Shown here piece by piece: positions 47,788 to 56,709 of a stretch of 64,000 nucleotides of DNA (the stretch's first letter is position 1; every line of letters begins with the position of its first letter). The stretch is from Massilia sp. H6 (GTDB taxonomy: Bacteria; Pseudomonadota; Gammaproteobacteria; Burkholderiales; Burkholderiaceae_D). Under the pieces are notes generated by a model. That model saw only the letters and a list, made by a program, of their open reading frames with translations, made no database searches and was not told the origin of the DNA. The stretch lies in NCBI RefSeq assembly GCF_024802625.1, contig NZ_CP103371.1:930001-994000 (forward strand), written 5' to 3'. The position numbers were made by a program, and so were the translations under genes.

Positions 47788-48483
47788 CTAGCGCTGGTTG
47801 CGGACGATGGCGACGTCGATGCCGCTGTCGAGCAGCTTGGCGCGCGCCTTGTTCATGGCTTCGACGCCGCCGTAGGGGCCGACGCGCACGCGATGCAGCA
47901 CGCCGCCATCGGTGCTACGGTCGGTGATCGACGCTTCGAAGCCGAGCAGCGCCAGCTTGGCGCGGGTATTTTCGGCATCCGAGATTTCACGGAAGGCGCC
48001 GGCCTGCAGGTAGTAGATGTAGCCGTCGGTGCCCGCGACTGGCGCCGGGGCGGCTGCGGCAGGGGCTGCCGGCGCGGCTGCTGGCGCGGCCGGCGCGGGC
48101 GCCGCAACCGGCGCCTGCATGTTGGCGATCGCCTGGCCCAGCGGATCGGCTTCTGCCGCGGCCGCGGCTGGGGTGGGTGCTGGAGCTGCGGCCGGTGCCG
48201 CCTTGTCGGCGCCTTCGGCAATCTGGCGGTTCGCTTCGCGCGCGGCGTCGCGGTTGCCGTACAGCGGCTTGTTCGGATCGCTGGCCTGGCTCGGTTCGAG
48301 GTCGGCCGGGCGGCCCATCTTGTTGGAGCGGTCGGTGAACGGCGACTGGCCCTTGGTGATCACGAGCGCGACCACCACGGCGATGCCCAGGCCGATGATC
48401 AGGCCGACGATGATGCCGGTCAGGGTGCTGCCGCGCTGGCGCAGCGAACGGGGTGTGGACGAGCTGGAACGTTTGGCGGTCAT
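47788..48483 (-). CDS. FtsN-like SPOR-domain protein
   Basis: This protein of about 231 residues has a short basic cytoplasmic N-terminus, a transmembrane helix (LTGIIVGLIIGLGIAVVVALVI), a long Ala/Pro-rich periplasmic linker and a C-terminal SPOR domain (YIYYLQAGAFREISDAENTRAKLALLG and RVRVGPYGG). That is the plan of FtsN, which triggers septal wall synthesis. The upstream TTG at 48495 is an alternative start. It follows argS by 12 bp, an arrangement common in Burkholderiales. Confidence 0.88.
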   Translation of the reverse strand: MTAKRSSSSTPRSLRQRGSTLTGIIVGLIIGLGIAVVVALVITKGQSPFTDRSNKMGRPADLEPSQASDPNKPLYGNRDAAREANRQIAEGADKAAPAAAPAPTPAAAAAEADPLGQAIANMQAPVAAPAPAAPAAAPAAPAAAAPAPVAGTDGYIYYLQAGAFREISDAENTRAKLALLGFEASITDRSTDGGVLHRVRVGPYGGVEAMNKARAKLLDSGIDVAIVRNQR

Positions 48484-48495
48484 TGCGCTGGCCAA

Positions 48496-50247
48496 TCAGG
48501 GTTGCGGTTCGGTTGGCATGTCGGTGGGCGCGCGCTCCATCTTGGCCGGGGCCGACACGCCGATCAGGGCCAGGCCATTGCGCAGCACCTGGCGGGTCGC
48601 CGTGGCCAGGGCCAGGCGAGCCAGCTTGAGCGGCTCGTTATCGTCGAGCAGCCACTTGTGCGCGAAATAATAGCTGTGCAGTTCGCCAGCAAGTTCGCGC
48701 AGGTAGAACGCGACCTGGTGCGGGCCGAGTTCGAGCTTGGCGCGCGCCAGCACCTCGGGATAGGCGGCCAGTTTCGACAGCAGGCTCGCTTCGTGCGGGG
48801 TGTTCAGGGGCGACAGGTCGACCGTGGCCAGCTGCGCTTCGTCGCCGCCCCAGTTGGCCAGGGCCGAGCAGATGCGCGCGTGCGCATATTGCACGTAGTA
48901 CACCGGGTTTTCTTCGCTGGTGGCCAGCGCGACGTCGACGTCGAACACGAACTCGGTATCGGCCTTGCGCGAGATAAGGAAGAAGCGCACTGCGTCGCGG
49001 CCGCGCGTGACGTCGCCATTGCCCGACCATTCGATCAGGTCGCGCACCGTCACGTAGGAGCCGGCGCGCTTGGAGATCTTGACCTCTTCGCCGTTCTTCA
49101 TCACGGTGACCATCTTGTGCAGCACATAGTCGGGATAGCCCTGCGGAATGCCGATGTTCACCGCCTGCAGGCCGGCGCGCACGCGGGCGATGGTGCCGTG
49201 GTGGTCGCTGCCCTGCACATTGATCGCCTGGTCGAAGCCGCGCCGGAATTTCTGCATGTGGTAGGCCACGTCCGGCACGAAATAGGTATAGCTGCCGTCG
49301 GACTTGCGCATCACGCGGTCCTTGTCGTCGCCGTAGTCGGTGGTCTTGAGCCACAGCGCGCCGTCCTGCTCGTAGGTCTTGCCGGCGTTGACCAGCGCCT
49401 GCACCGCCTGGTCGACCTTGCCGTCCGCGTACAGCGAGGACTCGAGGTAGTAGTTGTCGAACTTGACGCCGAAAGCCTGCAGGTCGATGTCCTGCTCGTT
49501 GCGCAGGTAGGCTACCGCGAAACGGCGGATCGAATCGAGGTCTTCGGGCTCGCCGCTGGCGGTGACGGGCTCGCCGTCGCTGGCCGCGACGGTTTTCTTT
49601 GCCAGAAAGTCGTCGGCGATGTCCTGGATGTAGTCGCCGTTATAGGCCGACTCGGGCCACTGGGCATCGCCCGGCTTGAAGCCGCGCAGGCGTGCCTGCA
49701 CCGAGTTGGCGAGGGTGGCGATCTGCACGCCGGCGTCGTTGTAGTAGAACTCGCGGGTCACCTCGATGCCCTGCGACTCGAACAGCGACGACAGTGCGTC
49801 GCCCAGCGCGGCCTGGCGGCCGTGGCCCACGTGCAGCGGGCCGGTCGGGTTGGCCGAGACGAATTCGATGATGGCGTGGTGGCCCTGGCCAGCACCGCTC
49901 TGGCCGAATGCGGCGCCTTGATCGAGCACGGTCTTGACGACCGACTGCTTGGCGCTGGCGGCCACGCGCAGGTTGATGAAGCCGGGGCCGGCCACGTCGG
50001 CCGATTCGACCAGGCCTTGCGCGCCCGGCTCGGCCAGTACGGCGGCGACCAGGCGGGTGGCCAGCTCGCGCGGGTTGGTCTTGAGCTGCTTGGCGAGCTG
50101 CATCGCGATATTGCAGGCGATGTCGCCGTGGCTCGGGTCGCGCGGGCGTTCCAGCACCACATTGGGAGCCAGGTCGGTACCGGCAACGATCGGCGCCAGG
50201 GCGGCCTGGAACAGGGCAACGATTTCTTGTTTTTGTTGAGCGAGCAT
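48496..50247 (-). CDS. argS: Arginyl-tRNA synthetase
   Basis: This 583-residue class I synthetase has the ATP motif [17 protein letters not shown] (HIGH-type, HVGH) and a [10 protein letters not shown] (KMSKS-type) loop. The N-terminal domain is the ArgRS-specific Add-1 (about 1-110), and the C-terminal DALR anticodon-binding domain ends [12 protein letters not shown]. It charges tRNA-Arg. It is divergent from rsmB. Confidence 0.97.
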   Translation of the reverse strand: MLAQQKQEIVALFQAALAPIVAGTDLAPNVVLERPRDPSHGDIACNIAMQLAKQLKTNPRELATRLVAAVLAEPGAQGLVESADVAGPGFINLRVAASAKQSVVKTVLDQGAAFGQSGAGQGHHAIIEFVSANPTGPLHVGHGRQAALGDALSSLFESQGIEVTREFYYNDAGVQIATLANSVQARLRGFKPGDAQWPESAYNGDYIQDIADDFLAKKTVAASDGEPVTASGEPEDLDSIRRFAVAYLRNEQDIDLQAFGVKFDNYYLESSLYADGKVDQAVQALVNAGKTYEQDGALWLKTTDYGDDKDRVMRKSDGSYTYFVPDVAYHMQKFRRGFDQAINVQGSDHHGTIARVRAGLQAVNIGIPQGYPDYVLHKMVTVMKNGEEVKISKRAGSYVTVRDLIEWSGNGDVTRGRDAVRFFLISRKADTEFVFDVDVALATSEENPVYYVQYAHARICSALANWGGDEAQLATVDLSPLNTPHEASLLSKLAAYPEVLARAKLELGPHQVAFYLRELAGELHSYYFAHKWLLDDNEPLKLARLALATATRQVLRNGLALIGVSAPAKMERAPTDMPTEPQP

Positions 50248-50313
50248 GGGGAAGTCGGTCTAAATAAAAGGGCGAACTGCGCAGGCGAGCCTGTGGTCAG
50301 GCAAACAGCGGTC

Positions 50314-50319
50314 ATTATA
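50314..50319 (-). promoter_or_regulatory. Candidate -10 box of the argS promoter
   Basis: On the minus strand TATAAT lies about 67 bp upstream of the argS start. The nearest -35-like TTGCGC (50340-50335) is only 15 bp away, so spacing is poor. On the plus strand TACAAT (50400-50405) could be the -10 of rsmB, which favours the rsmB start at 50437 over the ATG at 50404. Confidence 0.4.
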
Positions 50320-50436
50320 CTGGTTTGGGCATGCGCGCAACACGTTCGCCGCCGCAAGCCGTGGCAGCACGAATTAAGTTGTGCCAAAGACTATGCCGTT
50401 ACAATGAGGGCCTTTTTCGACCGTATCGACCCAGCC

Positions 50437-52038
50437 ATGACCGACAAGCGCCCCACGCTCTCCCTGAAACCCAAAGCCAAGGCGCCCCGCTCCGCGGCCT
50501 CGAAGGGCGGGGCACGCCCGGCCTGGCCTGGTGCCAGGCCGGCGCCGGGCCAGGCCAGCGCCCCGGCAGCTGGGCCGGCGCGCAATCCGGGTCAGGACAA
50601 GCCGCCCAGGGCGGAACCCTACCGCCCGGCCGCCGAGCGCGGCCAGCCGCCACGCCGCGAGCACGCCGCCAGCAGCGCTGCCGCGCGCGTGCGCGCAAGC
50701 CACGAAGTCAAGGTGGCGCCGCAACAGGATTTTCGCACCGACCTGAAGGGCGATTCGCTGGCGCTGGCGCTGCTGGGCGCGGCCAACGCGGTGGCGCGGG
50801 TGCGCGGCGGCATGGCGCTGCCGCAAGCCTTGTCGATCGTGTTTTCGGTCTATGACGTGACGCCGCAGGCGCGCGGCGCGATCCAGGACATCGCCTACCG
50901 CAGCATGCGCCAGCTCGGGCGCAGCGAGGTCTTGCTCGGCCTGATGACGACCAAGGCGCCGGAGCCGGCCATGCTCGACGGCCTGCTGTGCGCGGCGCTG
51001 GCGCTGCTCGATCCGGCGCCTGGCGCGCCCGCGCCCTACGAAGCCTTCACCGTGGTCGACCAGGCAGTCACCGCAGCGGCGCACCATCCGGACTTTGCCC
51101 ATGCCAAGGCGATGGTCAACGCGGTGCTGCGCCGCTTCCTGCGCGAGCGCGAAGCGCTGAGCGCGCAGGCGCTCAAGCAGCCGCTGGCGCGCTGGAACTA
51201 TCCGCAGTGGTGGATCGACAGCACCCGCGCGGCCTATCCGCAGAACTGGGAAACGATCCTCGAGGCGGGCAATGTGCATCCGCCGCTGACCCTGCGCGTG
51301 AATGCGCGCCGCAGCGACACCGGCAGTTATCTCGCCACCCTGGCCGAGGCCGGTATCGAAGCCACGCGCCTGGGTCCGACCGCGGTGCGGCTGGCGCAAC
51401 CGGTCAATGTCAGCCAGATTCCCGGCTTTCACGACGGCCTGGTGTCGGTGCAGGATGCCGGCGCCCAGCTGGCGGCGCCGCTGCTCGACCTGAAAGATGG
51501 CATGCGCGTGCTCGATGCCTGCGCGGCGCCCGGCGGCAAGAGCGGCCATATCCTGGAATGCGCCGACGTCGAGCTGGTGTCGGTCGATGCCGATCCGCTG
51601 CGCCTGGCGCGCGTGAAAGACAACCTGGGCCGGCTCGGCCTGGAGGCGACGCTCATCGCCGCCGAGGCGCAAAACGCCGACTGGTGGGACGGCGTGCCAT
51701 TCGACCGCATCCTGGCCGACGTGCCATGCACGGCATCGGGCATCGTGCGGCGCCACCCGGACATCCGCTGGTTGCGCCGCAAGTCGGACACACTCCAACT
51801 TGCAACACTTTCAAGCAAAATACTCGACAACCTTTGGCAGATGTTGCTGCCCGATGGTAAATTGTTGTTTGTGACATGTTCGCTCTGGCCCCAGGAATCG
51901 GAGGCGCAGGCAGCCGCGTTTGCGGCGCGCCACGACGCCATCCGCCTTGACGCGCCGGGCCAGCTGCTGCCAGCCAGCGGTGCCGGGCAAGATCATGACG
52001 GCTTGTTCTACGCCCTGTTCCAGAAACGCGCGGCGTAA
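50437..52038 (+). CDS. rsmB: RsmB-family rRNA cytosine-C5 methyltransferase
   Basis: This protein of about 533 residues methylates a cytosine of 16S rRNA. A Lys/Pro/Ala-rich N-terminal extension (1-100) precedes a NusB-like RNA-binding domain (about 105-240) and a Rossmann methyltransferase with the SAM motif DACAAPGGKSGHIL. The catalytic and release cysteines are in DVPCTASGIVRRHPDIRWL and VTCSLWPQE. The reading frame is open far upstream, opposite argS, but that part is a GC-driven shadow. The ATG at 50437 lies behind a plausible -10. Confidence 0.93.
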   Translation: MTDKRPTLSLKPKAKAPRSAASKGGARPAWPGARPAPGQASAPAAGPARNPGQDKPPRAEPYRPAAERGQPPRREHAASSAAARVRASHEVKVAPQQDFRTDLKGDSLALALLGAANAVARVRGGMALPQALSIVFSVYDVTPQARGAIQDIAYRSMRQLGRSEVLLGLMTTKAPEPAMLDGLLCAALALLDPAPGAPAPYEAFTVVDQAVTAAAHHPDFAHAKAMVNAVLRRFLREREALSAQALKQPLARWNYPQWWIDSTRAAYPQNWETILEAGNVHPPLTLRVNARRSDTGSYLATLAEAGIEATRLGPTAVRLAQPVNVSQIPGFHDGLVSVQDAGAQLAAPLLDLKDGMRVLDACAAPGGKSGHILECADVELVSVDADPLRLARVKDNLGRLGLEATLIAAEAQNADWWDGVPFDRILADVPCTASGIVRRHPDIRWLRRKSDTLQLATLSSKILDNLWQMLLPDGKLLFVTCSLWPQESEAQAAAFAARHDAIRLDAPGQLLPASGAGQDHDGLFYALFQKRAA

Positions 52039-52084
52039 TCGTCATCCCGACATAAATGCTTCAACTTAAGGCTCTGGCTCACCC

Positions 52085-52648
52085 GTGACGTTACGATTTT
52101 TCTGCTTCCTCGCTTGCCAGCTGCTGCTGGTCTTCGCGTGCGCGCAGGCACGGGCGGCCGAGGCAATCGAGGTGACGCAGGCCGAAGTGCAGTTAAGCGA
52201 AGAAGGCTACCGCCTGAATACCCGCTTCGCATTCGAGCTGAACCACGAGTTGCAAGAAGCGATCCAGAACGGCATCAAGCTGCATTTCACCACCGAGATC
52301 GAAATGACGCGCCCACGCTGGTGGTGGCGCGACGAAAAGGCCGTGCTTGCCAAGCGGACCATCGGCATCTCCTACGACGTGCTCACGCGCCAGTACAACG
52401 TGTCGATCGGCGGCAGCGTGCCGCAGAGCTTCACTACCCTCGACGATGCCTTGTCCCTGATCCGGCGCCCCGCGCGCTGGCTGATCGCACCGCGCGGCGC
52501 GCTCAAGCAGGGCGAGGTGTACGACGTCTCGGTGCGCATGTACATGGACCGCGATTACCTGTCCAAGCCGCTGCAGGTCAATGCCATCAACGATTCGAGC
52601 TGGCGCCTCGCGTCCAACCGCCGGACCTTCGCTTACCGTGCGGGGTAA
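52085..52648 (+). CDS. DUF4390 family protein
   Basis: This 187-residue exported protein has an N-terminal signal sequence ending AQARAAEA. It is beta-rich, with the family-typical YRLNTRFAFELNHELQEAI, RPRWWWRDEK and RQYNVSIGG. The start reads GTG at 52085. DUF4390 proteins are found next to NtrY-like kinases in betaproteobacteria and have no proven role; a periplasmic accessory to the kinase is possible. The next gene starts inside its end. Confidence 0.85.
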   Translation: MTLRFFCFLACQLLLVFACAQARAAEAIEVTQAEVQLSEEGYRLNTRFAFELNHELQEAIQNGIKLHFTTEIEMTRPRWWWRDEKAVLAKRTIGISYDVLTRQYNVSIGGSVPQSFTTLDDALSLIRRPARWLIAPRGALKQGEVYDVSVRMYMDRDYLSKPLQVNAINDSSWRLASNRRTFAYRAG

Positions 52649-54950
52649 ATCCATCAACCAGGCGCTGCGCTACACGCTGGTGGTAGGCGGCGCCGTTGTG
52701 TCGATCCTGTTGTTCCTGCTGGCCGGCGCCTCGGATAATTCCGGCTTCTTCGACCGTTACTACACCTGGCTGCTGGGCGTAAATGCCGGCATGGCCGGGC
52801 TGATGCTGGTACTGGTGATCTTCGCGCTGGCGCGCCTGTATTCGCGCTACAAGGCCGGCAAGTTCGGCTCGCGGCTGGTGGCGCGCCTGGTGCTGCTGTT
52901 CGCTGGCATCGGCATCCTGCCGGGGCTGGTGATCTTCATGGTCTCGGTGCAGTTCGTGTCGCACTCGATCGACAGCTGGTTCGACGTCAAGATCGAGGCC
53001 GCGATCGAATCGGGCCTGAACCTGGGCCGCGCCGCGCTCGACGAGGCGGTGGCCGAACTTGGCGCAACCGGGCAGACCGCGGCCGCCACCCTGGCCGGCC
53101 AGGACGCGGTGACAGTGCAGGGCGTGCTGAGCAGCCTGGTGAACGATGTCAGCGGCATGCAAAGCGCGATCCTGCTGGGCGCCGATGGCACCGTACTGGC
53201 ATCGAGCGCGCAGGACCGCGACGCCAGCCTGGAGCTGGACCGCCCGTCGCCCGACATGCTCAAGTCGGCCGCGCTGCCAGGCGGCTATGCGCGCCCCGAA
53301 GGCAGCAGCGAAGGGGTGGCGGTGGGACCGAACGCGCTCGATGCCGCTACCGGCCTGCGCCTGCGCGTGCTGCTGGCGGTGCCCGAGACCTCCGGCATGG
53401 AGCCGCGCTACCTGCAGCTGCTGCAGTCGGTGCCGGTGAACCTGGCTTCGAATGCGGTGGTGCTGCGTAGCGCCTCCGACGAATACCGCTCGCGCGCGCA
53501 GGCCCGTACCGGCCTGCGCAAGATGTACATCGTCACCCTGACGCTGACGCTGCTGCTGGCGATCTTCGGCGCGATCGGCAGCGCCTTTCTGATCGCCGGC
53601 AACCTGGCACAGCCACTGCTGGTGCTGGCCGAAGGCACGCAGGCGGTGGCCGAGGGCGACCTGTCGCCGCGCCCGATCATTGAAACCAACGACGAGCTGG
53701 GCACCCTGACGCGCTCGTTCAACGCCATGACCGGCCAGCTGTTCGAGGCGCGCAGCGCCGTCGAGCGCAACCGCACCGCGCTGCAGAACGCCAAGGCCCA
53801 CCTGGAGTCGGTGCTGGCGAACATGACGGCGGGCGTGATGGTGCTCGACGCCGAAGGCCGGGTGGTGAACTCGAACGATGCGGCTTACCGCATCTTGCAG
53901 GTGGAGCCGGGCGCGCTGGCCGGTCCGCTGGCGATGATCGCGGGGCTGGAGACGTTCTCGAACTGCATTACGCGCGCAATCTCGGCGCAGAGCGCGCAAA
54001 GCGCGGCCGGCAGCGCCGCCAATGGCGGCAACGGCGACCGGCGCCGGCGCGCCCATTGGCAGCAGCAGATCGAGATTCCGCGTCGCGGCAGCGGCGACGA
54101 GCATGACCACGACATCACGCTGCTGGCGCGCGGTTCGCGCCTGCCGGTTGGCAACAGCAACGGCTTCATCGTGGTGTTCGACGATATTTCTGACGTGATC
54201 TCGGCCCAGCGCTCGGTGGCCTGGGGCGAAGTGGCGCGCCGGCTGGCGCATGAAATCAAGAACCCGCTCACGCCAATCCAGCTCTCGGCCGAACGCCTGC
54301 AGATGAAGCTCGAGGGCTGCCTGCCGGAGCGCGAAGCCGAGCTGCTCAAGAAGAGCACGACCACCATCGTCAATCAGGTCGACGCCATGAAGCGCATGGT
54401 CGACGACTTCCGCGACTATGCGCGCACGCCGCCGGCGCTGCTCGAGCCACTCGACCTGAATGCCCTGATCGGCGAGATCCTGCAACTGTACCTGTCCGGC
54501 GACGGCACCGACACCATCCATGCCGCGCTGGCACCAGTGCTGCCGCGCGTAATGGGCGACGCGACCCAGTTGCGCCAGGTGATACACAACCTGGTGCAAA
54601 ATGCCCAGGACGCACTGGCCGACCATGCGAGCGGCGCGGCGCCGCCGCGCGTGGACGTCACCACGGAAACCATCCACTACGAAGGCGCGGATGGCGCCAC
54701 CGGCACTGCGGTGCGCCTGGCGATCACCGATAACGGCCCGGGTTTCGCGCCGCGCATCCTGGCGCGCGCGTTCGAGCCCTATGTCACCTCGAAGGCGCGC
54801 GGCACCGGGTTGGGCCTGCCGATGGTCAAGAAGATCATCGACGAGCATGGCGGCAAGATCGATATCGGCAACCGTGCGGACGGATGTGGCGCGTCGGTAT
54901 TCATTTTGCTGTTAAAGTTAGCCCCCGAGACGAACTTGTCCGAAATATAA
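52638..54950 (+). CDS. NtrY-like sensor histidine kinase
   Basis: This 770-residue membrane kinase has three N-terminal transmembrane helices (about 8-110), an extracytoplasmic region, a fourth helix (TLTLTLLLAIFGAIGSAFLI), HAMP and PAS domains. The kinase core has phospho-acceptor His538 in RRLAHEIKNPLTPIQL, the N-box NLVQNAQDAL, and DNGPGF and GTGLGLPMVKK. The GTG start at 52638 overlaps the DUF4390 gene by 11 bp. The partner is the response regulator 150 bp downstream. NtrY relatives respond to nitrogen or redox signals; the signal here is unknown. Confidence 0.93.
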   Translation: MRGKSINQALRYTLVVGGAVVSILLFLLAGASDNSGFFDRYYTWLLGVNAGMAGLMLVLVIFALARLYSRYKAGKFGSRLVARLVLLFAGIGILPGLVIFMVSVQFVSHSIDSWFDVKIEAAIESGLNLGRAALDEAVAELGATGQTAAATLAGQDAVTVQGVLSSLVNDVSGMQSAILLGADGTVLASSAQDRDASLELDRPSPDMLKSAALPGGYARPEGSSEGVAVGPNALDAATGLRLRVLLAVPETSGMEPRYLQLLQSVPVNLASNAVVLRSASDEYRSRAQARTGLRKMYIVTLTLTLLLAIFGAIGSAFLIAGNLAQPLLVLAEGTQAVAEGDLSPRPIIETNDELGTLTRSFNAMTGQLFEARSAVERNRTALQNAKAHLESVLANMTAGVMVLDAEGRVVNSNDAAYRILQVEPGALAGPLAMIAGLETFSNCITRAISAQSAQSAAGSAANGGNGDRRRRAHWQQQIEIPRRGSGDEHDHDITLLARGSRLPVGNSNGFIVVFDDISDVISAQRSVAWGEVARRLAHEIKNPLTPIQLSAERLQMKLEGCLPEREAELLKKSTTTIVNQVDAMKRMVDDFRDYARTPPALLEPLDLNALIGEILQLYLSGDGTDTIHAALAPVLPRVMGDATQLRQVIHNLVQNAQDALADHASGAAPPRVDVTTETIHYEGADGATGTAVRLAITDNGPGFAPRILARAFEPYVTSKARGTGLGLPMVKKIIDEHGGKIDIGNRADGCGASVFILLLKLAPETNLSEI

Positions 54951-55100
54951 TAGGCGCACACACGCTGACTCAAGAGCGTCCGCGCACGCTCCAGAACAAG
55001 GGCATTGTCGGGTACAGTAAGCCTTAGGGCGATCCGATTGCCACGTAGTCATGGAGTCTTGGCCGGCGCGCCAGGCAGGTAAGATCAGGAAGGCATACAG

Positions 55101-55850
55101 ATGGCGAATATACTCGTAGTTGATGATGAAATGGGCATCCGGGAATTGCTCTCGGAGATCCTGGGCGACGAAGGCCACGCCATCACCCTGGCGGAGAACG
55201 CGCAGCAGGCACGCGAGGCGCGGGCCGCCGGCGCGCCCGACCTGGTGCTGCTCGACATCTGGATGCCCGATACCGATGGCGTTACCCTGCTCAAGGAATG
55301 GCAGCGCGACGGCATGCTGACCATGCCGGTCATCATGATGTCCGGCCATGCCACGATCGATACCGCGGTCGAGGCCACCCGCATCGGCGCCATGAATTTC
55401 CTCGAAAAGCCGATTGCGCTGCAAAAGCTGCTCAAGGCCGTGCAGCAAGGCCTGAACCGGGCCCAGGAAGTAGCGCGTGCCCCGCTGGCGCCGCCGCGTC
55501 CGGTCATGTCCAGCGCCATGCCGATGCTCGATGCCGGCGGCGGCGCCAGCGCAGCCAATACCGCTGTCACGCCAATGTTCGCGCCGCAGCCCGCGCCAAT
55601 GAGCAACGGCGCGCGCATGGTGCATGCCATCTCGCAAGGCGAGGGCACTGGCTACACGCTGTCGTTCGACCTGCCGCTGCGTGAAGCGCGCGACGCCTTC
55701 GAGCGCATGTATTTCGAGCACCACCTTGGGCGCGAAGGCGGCAGCATGACACGCGTTGCCGAGAAGACCGGCCTCGAACGCACCCACCTGTACCGCAAGC
55801 TCAAGCAGCTCGGCGTCGAGCCGGGCAAGCTTGCCAAGAAAGGCGCCTGA
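55101..55850 (+). CDS. Response regulator with REC and Fis-type HTH, no AAA+ domain
   Basis: This 249-residue protein has a receiver domain (1-120) with the acidic pair Asp8/Asp9, phospho-acceptor Asp52 in LVLLDIWMPDTDG and Lys in LEKPIAL. A Pro/Ala-rich linker (about 130-185) leads directly to a C-terminal Fis-type helix-turn-helix (RVAEKTGLERTHLYRKLKQL). The sigma-54-activating AAA+ domain of NtrX/NtrC is absent, so it probably represses or activates sigma-70 promoters. It is paired with the NtrY-like kinase. The stop directly abuts the TTG of the next gene. Confidence 0.9.
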   Translation: MANILVVDDEMGIRELLSEILGDEGHAITLAENAQQAREARAAGAPDLVLLDIWMPDTDGVTLLKEWQRDGMLTMPVIMMSGHATIDTAVEATRIGAMNFLEKPIALQKLLKAVQQGLNRAQEVARAPLAPPRPVMSSAMPMLDAGGGASAANTAVTPMFAPQPAPMSNGARMVHAISQGEGTGYTLSFDLPLREARDAFERMYFEHHLGREGGSMTRVAEKTGLERTHLYRKLKQLGVEPGKLAKKGA

Positions 55851-56249
55851 TTGGCAGAAAAGGTCGCGACCGTCCTGGTCACGGGCGCGTCTGCCGCCGC
55901 GCGTGAAGCGGCCATCGCCGCGCGGCTTGCGCCAACGCTGCCTGATGGCGCCGATGGCGGCACGCCTTGGGCCGGCGGCTTGAGCGCAGTCATTCTCGAA
56001 GGCCTGGCCGCTGGCACCAGTCCGATCCCAGACCATCCCTCCGTAAGACTTGTCCGACTCGCTAGCGGGTGCCCGTGCTGCGCCGGCAACCTGGTTTTGC
56101 GTGTAACATTGAATCGCCTGCTACGCCAAGGGCCGCAACGCCTGTTTATCGGTTTGGCCAGCAGCGAACACCTTGATCAGTTGCGATCGTGGTTGCAGGA
56201 ATCACCATACGATCAGCTGTTGGCACTGGAGCCCTTGGCCCCTACCTGA
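55851..56249 (+). CDS. Small CobW-like protein lacking a P-loop
   Basis: This 132-residue protein starts at TTG immediately after the response regulator stop (TGATTG). It has an N-terminal strand VATVLVTGAS that resembles a degenerate P-loop and a GCPCC motif (residues 74-78) followed by a helix LRVTLNRLLRQ. This matches the CxCC metal-binding and downstream region of CobW/COG0523 GTPases. The GxxGxGKS, Mg and NKxD motifs are missing, so GTPase activity is unlikely. It is annotated as a GTPase in related Burkholderiales by my recollection. Translation is probably coupled to the regulator. Confidence 0.65.
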   Translation: MAEKVATVLVTGASAAAREAAIAARLAPTLPDGADGGTPWAGGLSAVILEGLAAGTSPIPDHPSVRLVRLASGCPCCAGNLVLRVTLNRLLRQGPQRLFIGLASSEHLDQLRSWLQESPYDQLLALEPLAPT

Positions 56250-56379
56250 AGCCGCATACAGGCTTTACGTACTTGAAATTGGCCCAGCCAGCCCCACTTC
56301 TTAACCGAAGTGAGCAGCCAGTCGCCCGCCGCCGCGCGGCTGGTACGCACAACCACTCTGATCGAGAGAAGGAGTCACC

Positions 56380-56637
56380 ATGAACATGATCTACAACAGC
56401 GAACAGTACAGCGTCGTCGAGTTTGGCGTGGATCGCGAACTCGAAGCGTTGCGCTTCGGCGGCTACGAAATCGTCGACAAGGCCGGGCGGCGCGAAGCAT
56501 TCATTGGCGGAAAACTGGCGCAGTCGTTCCGGCGCGATGTGAACAACCTGATCGCCAGCGAGCCGACCATGGAAGAGATCGATGACTTCCTGGGTTCCTA
56601 CGATACCCTGATGAGCCAGCCGGTCGTCCTGCATTGA
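56380..56637 (+). CDS. DUF3567 family protein
   Basis: This 85-residue acidic protein (MNMIYNSEQYSVVEFG, then GGYEIVDKAGRREAFIGG and a MEEIDDFLGSYD tail) belongs to DUF3567, a short family largely limited to Burkholderiales. The function is unknown. A clear AAGGAG ribosome site lies 7 bp before the ATG. It appears to be transcribed alone; a weak hairpin without a T-run follows at 56650-56675. Confidence 0.85.
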   Translation: MNMIYNSEQYSVVEFGVDRELEALRFGGYEIVDKAGRREAFIGGKLAQSFRRDVNNLIASEPTMEEIDDFLGSYDTLMSQPVVLH

Positions 56638-56709
56638 CCCCCTGTCCGCCATTGCCGCTGTCTGCGGCGATGGCGCCCACCATGCCCCGCGCATGGTAAG
56701 CTGAGCGCC

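Noticed and set aside
47536-50436. Very long open frame on the plus strand opposite argS and the SPOR gene, continuous with rsmB
   Set aside because: GC-rich codon bias leaves stops rare in this antisense frame. The translation is Arg/Val/Gly-rich with no domain until the RsmB part, while the minus strand encodes clear ArgS and SPOR proteins.
56649-56675. Hairpin GCCATTGCCGC / GCGGCGATGGC after the DUF3567 gene as a terminator
   Set aside because: The stem is good, but no T-run follows on the plus strand, so I did not list it as a terminator.
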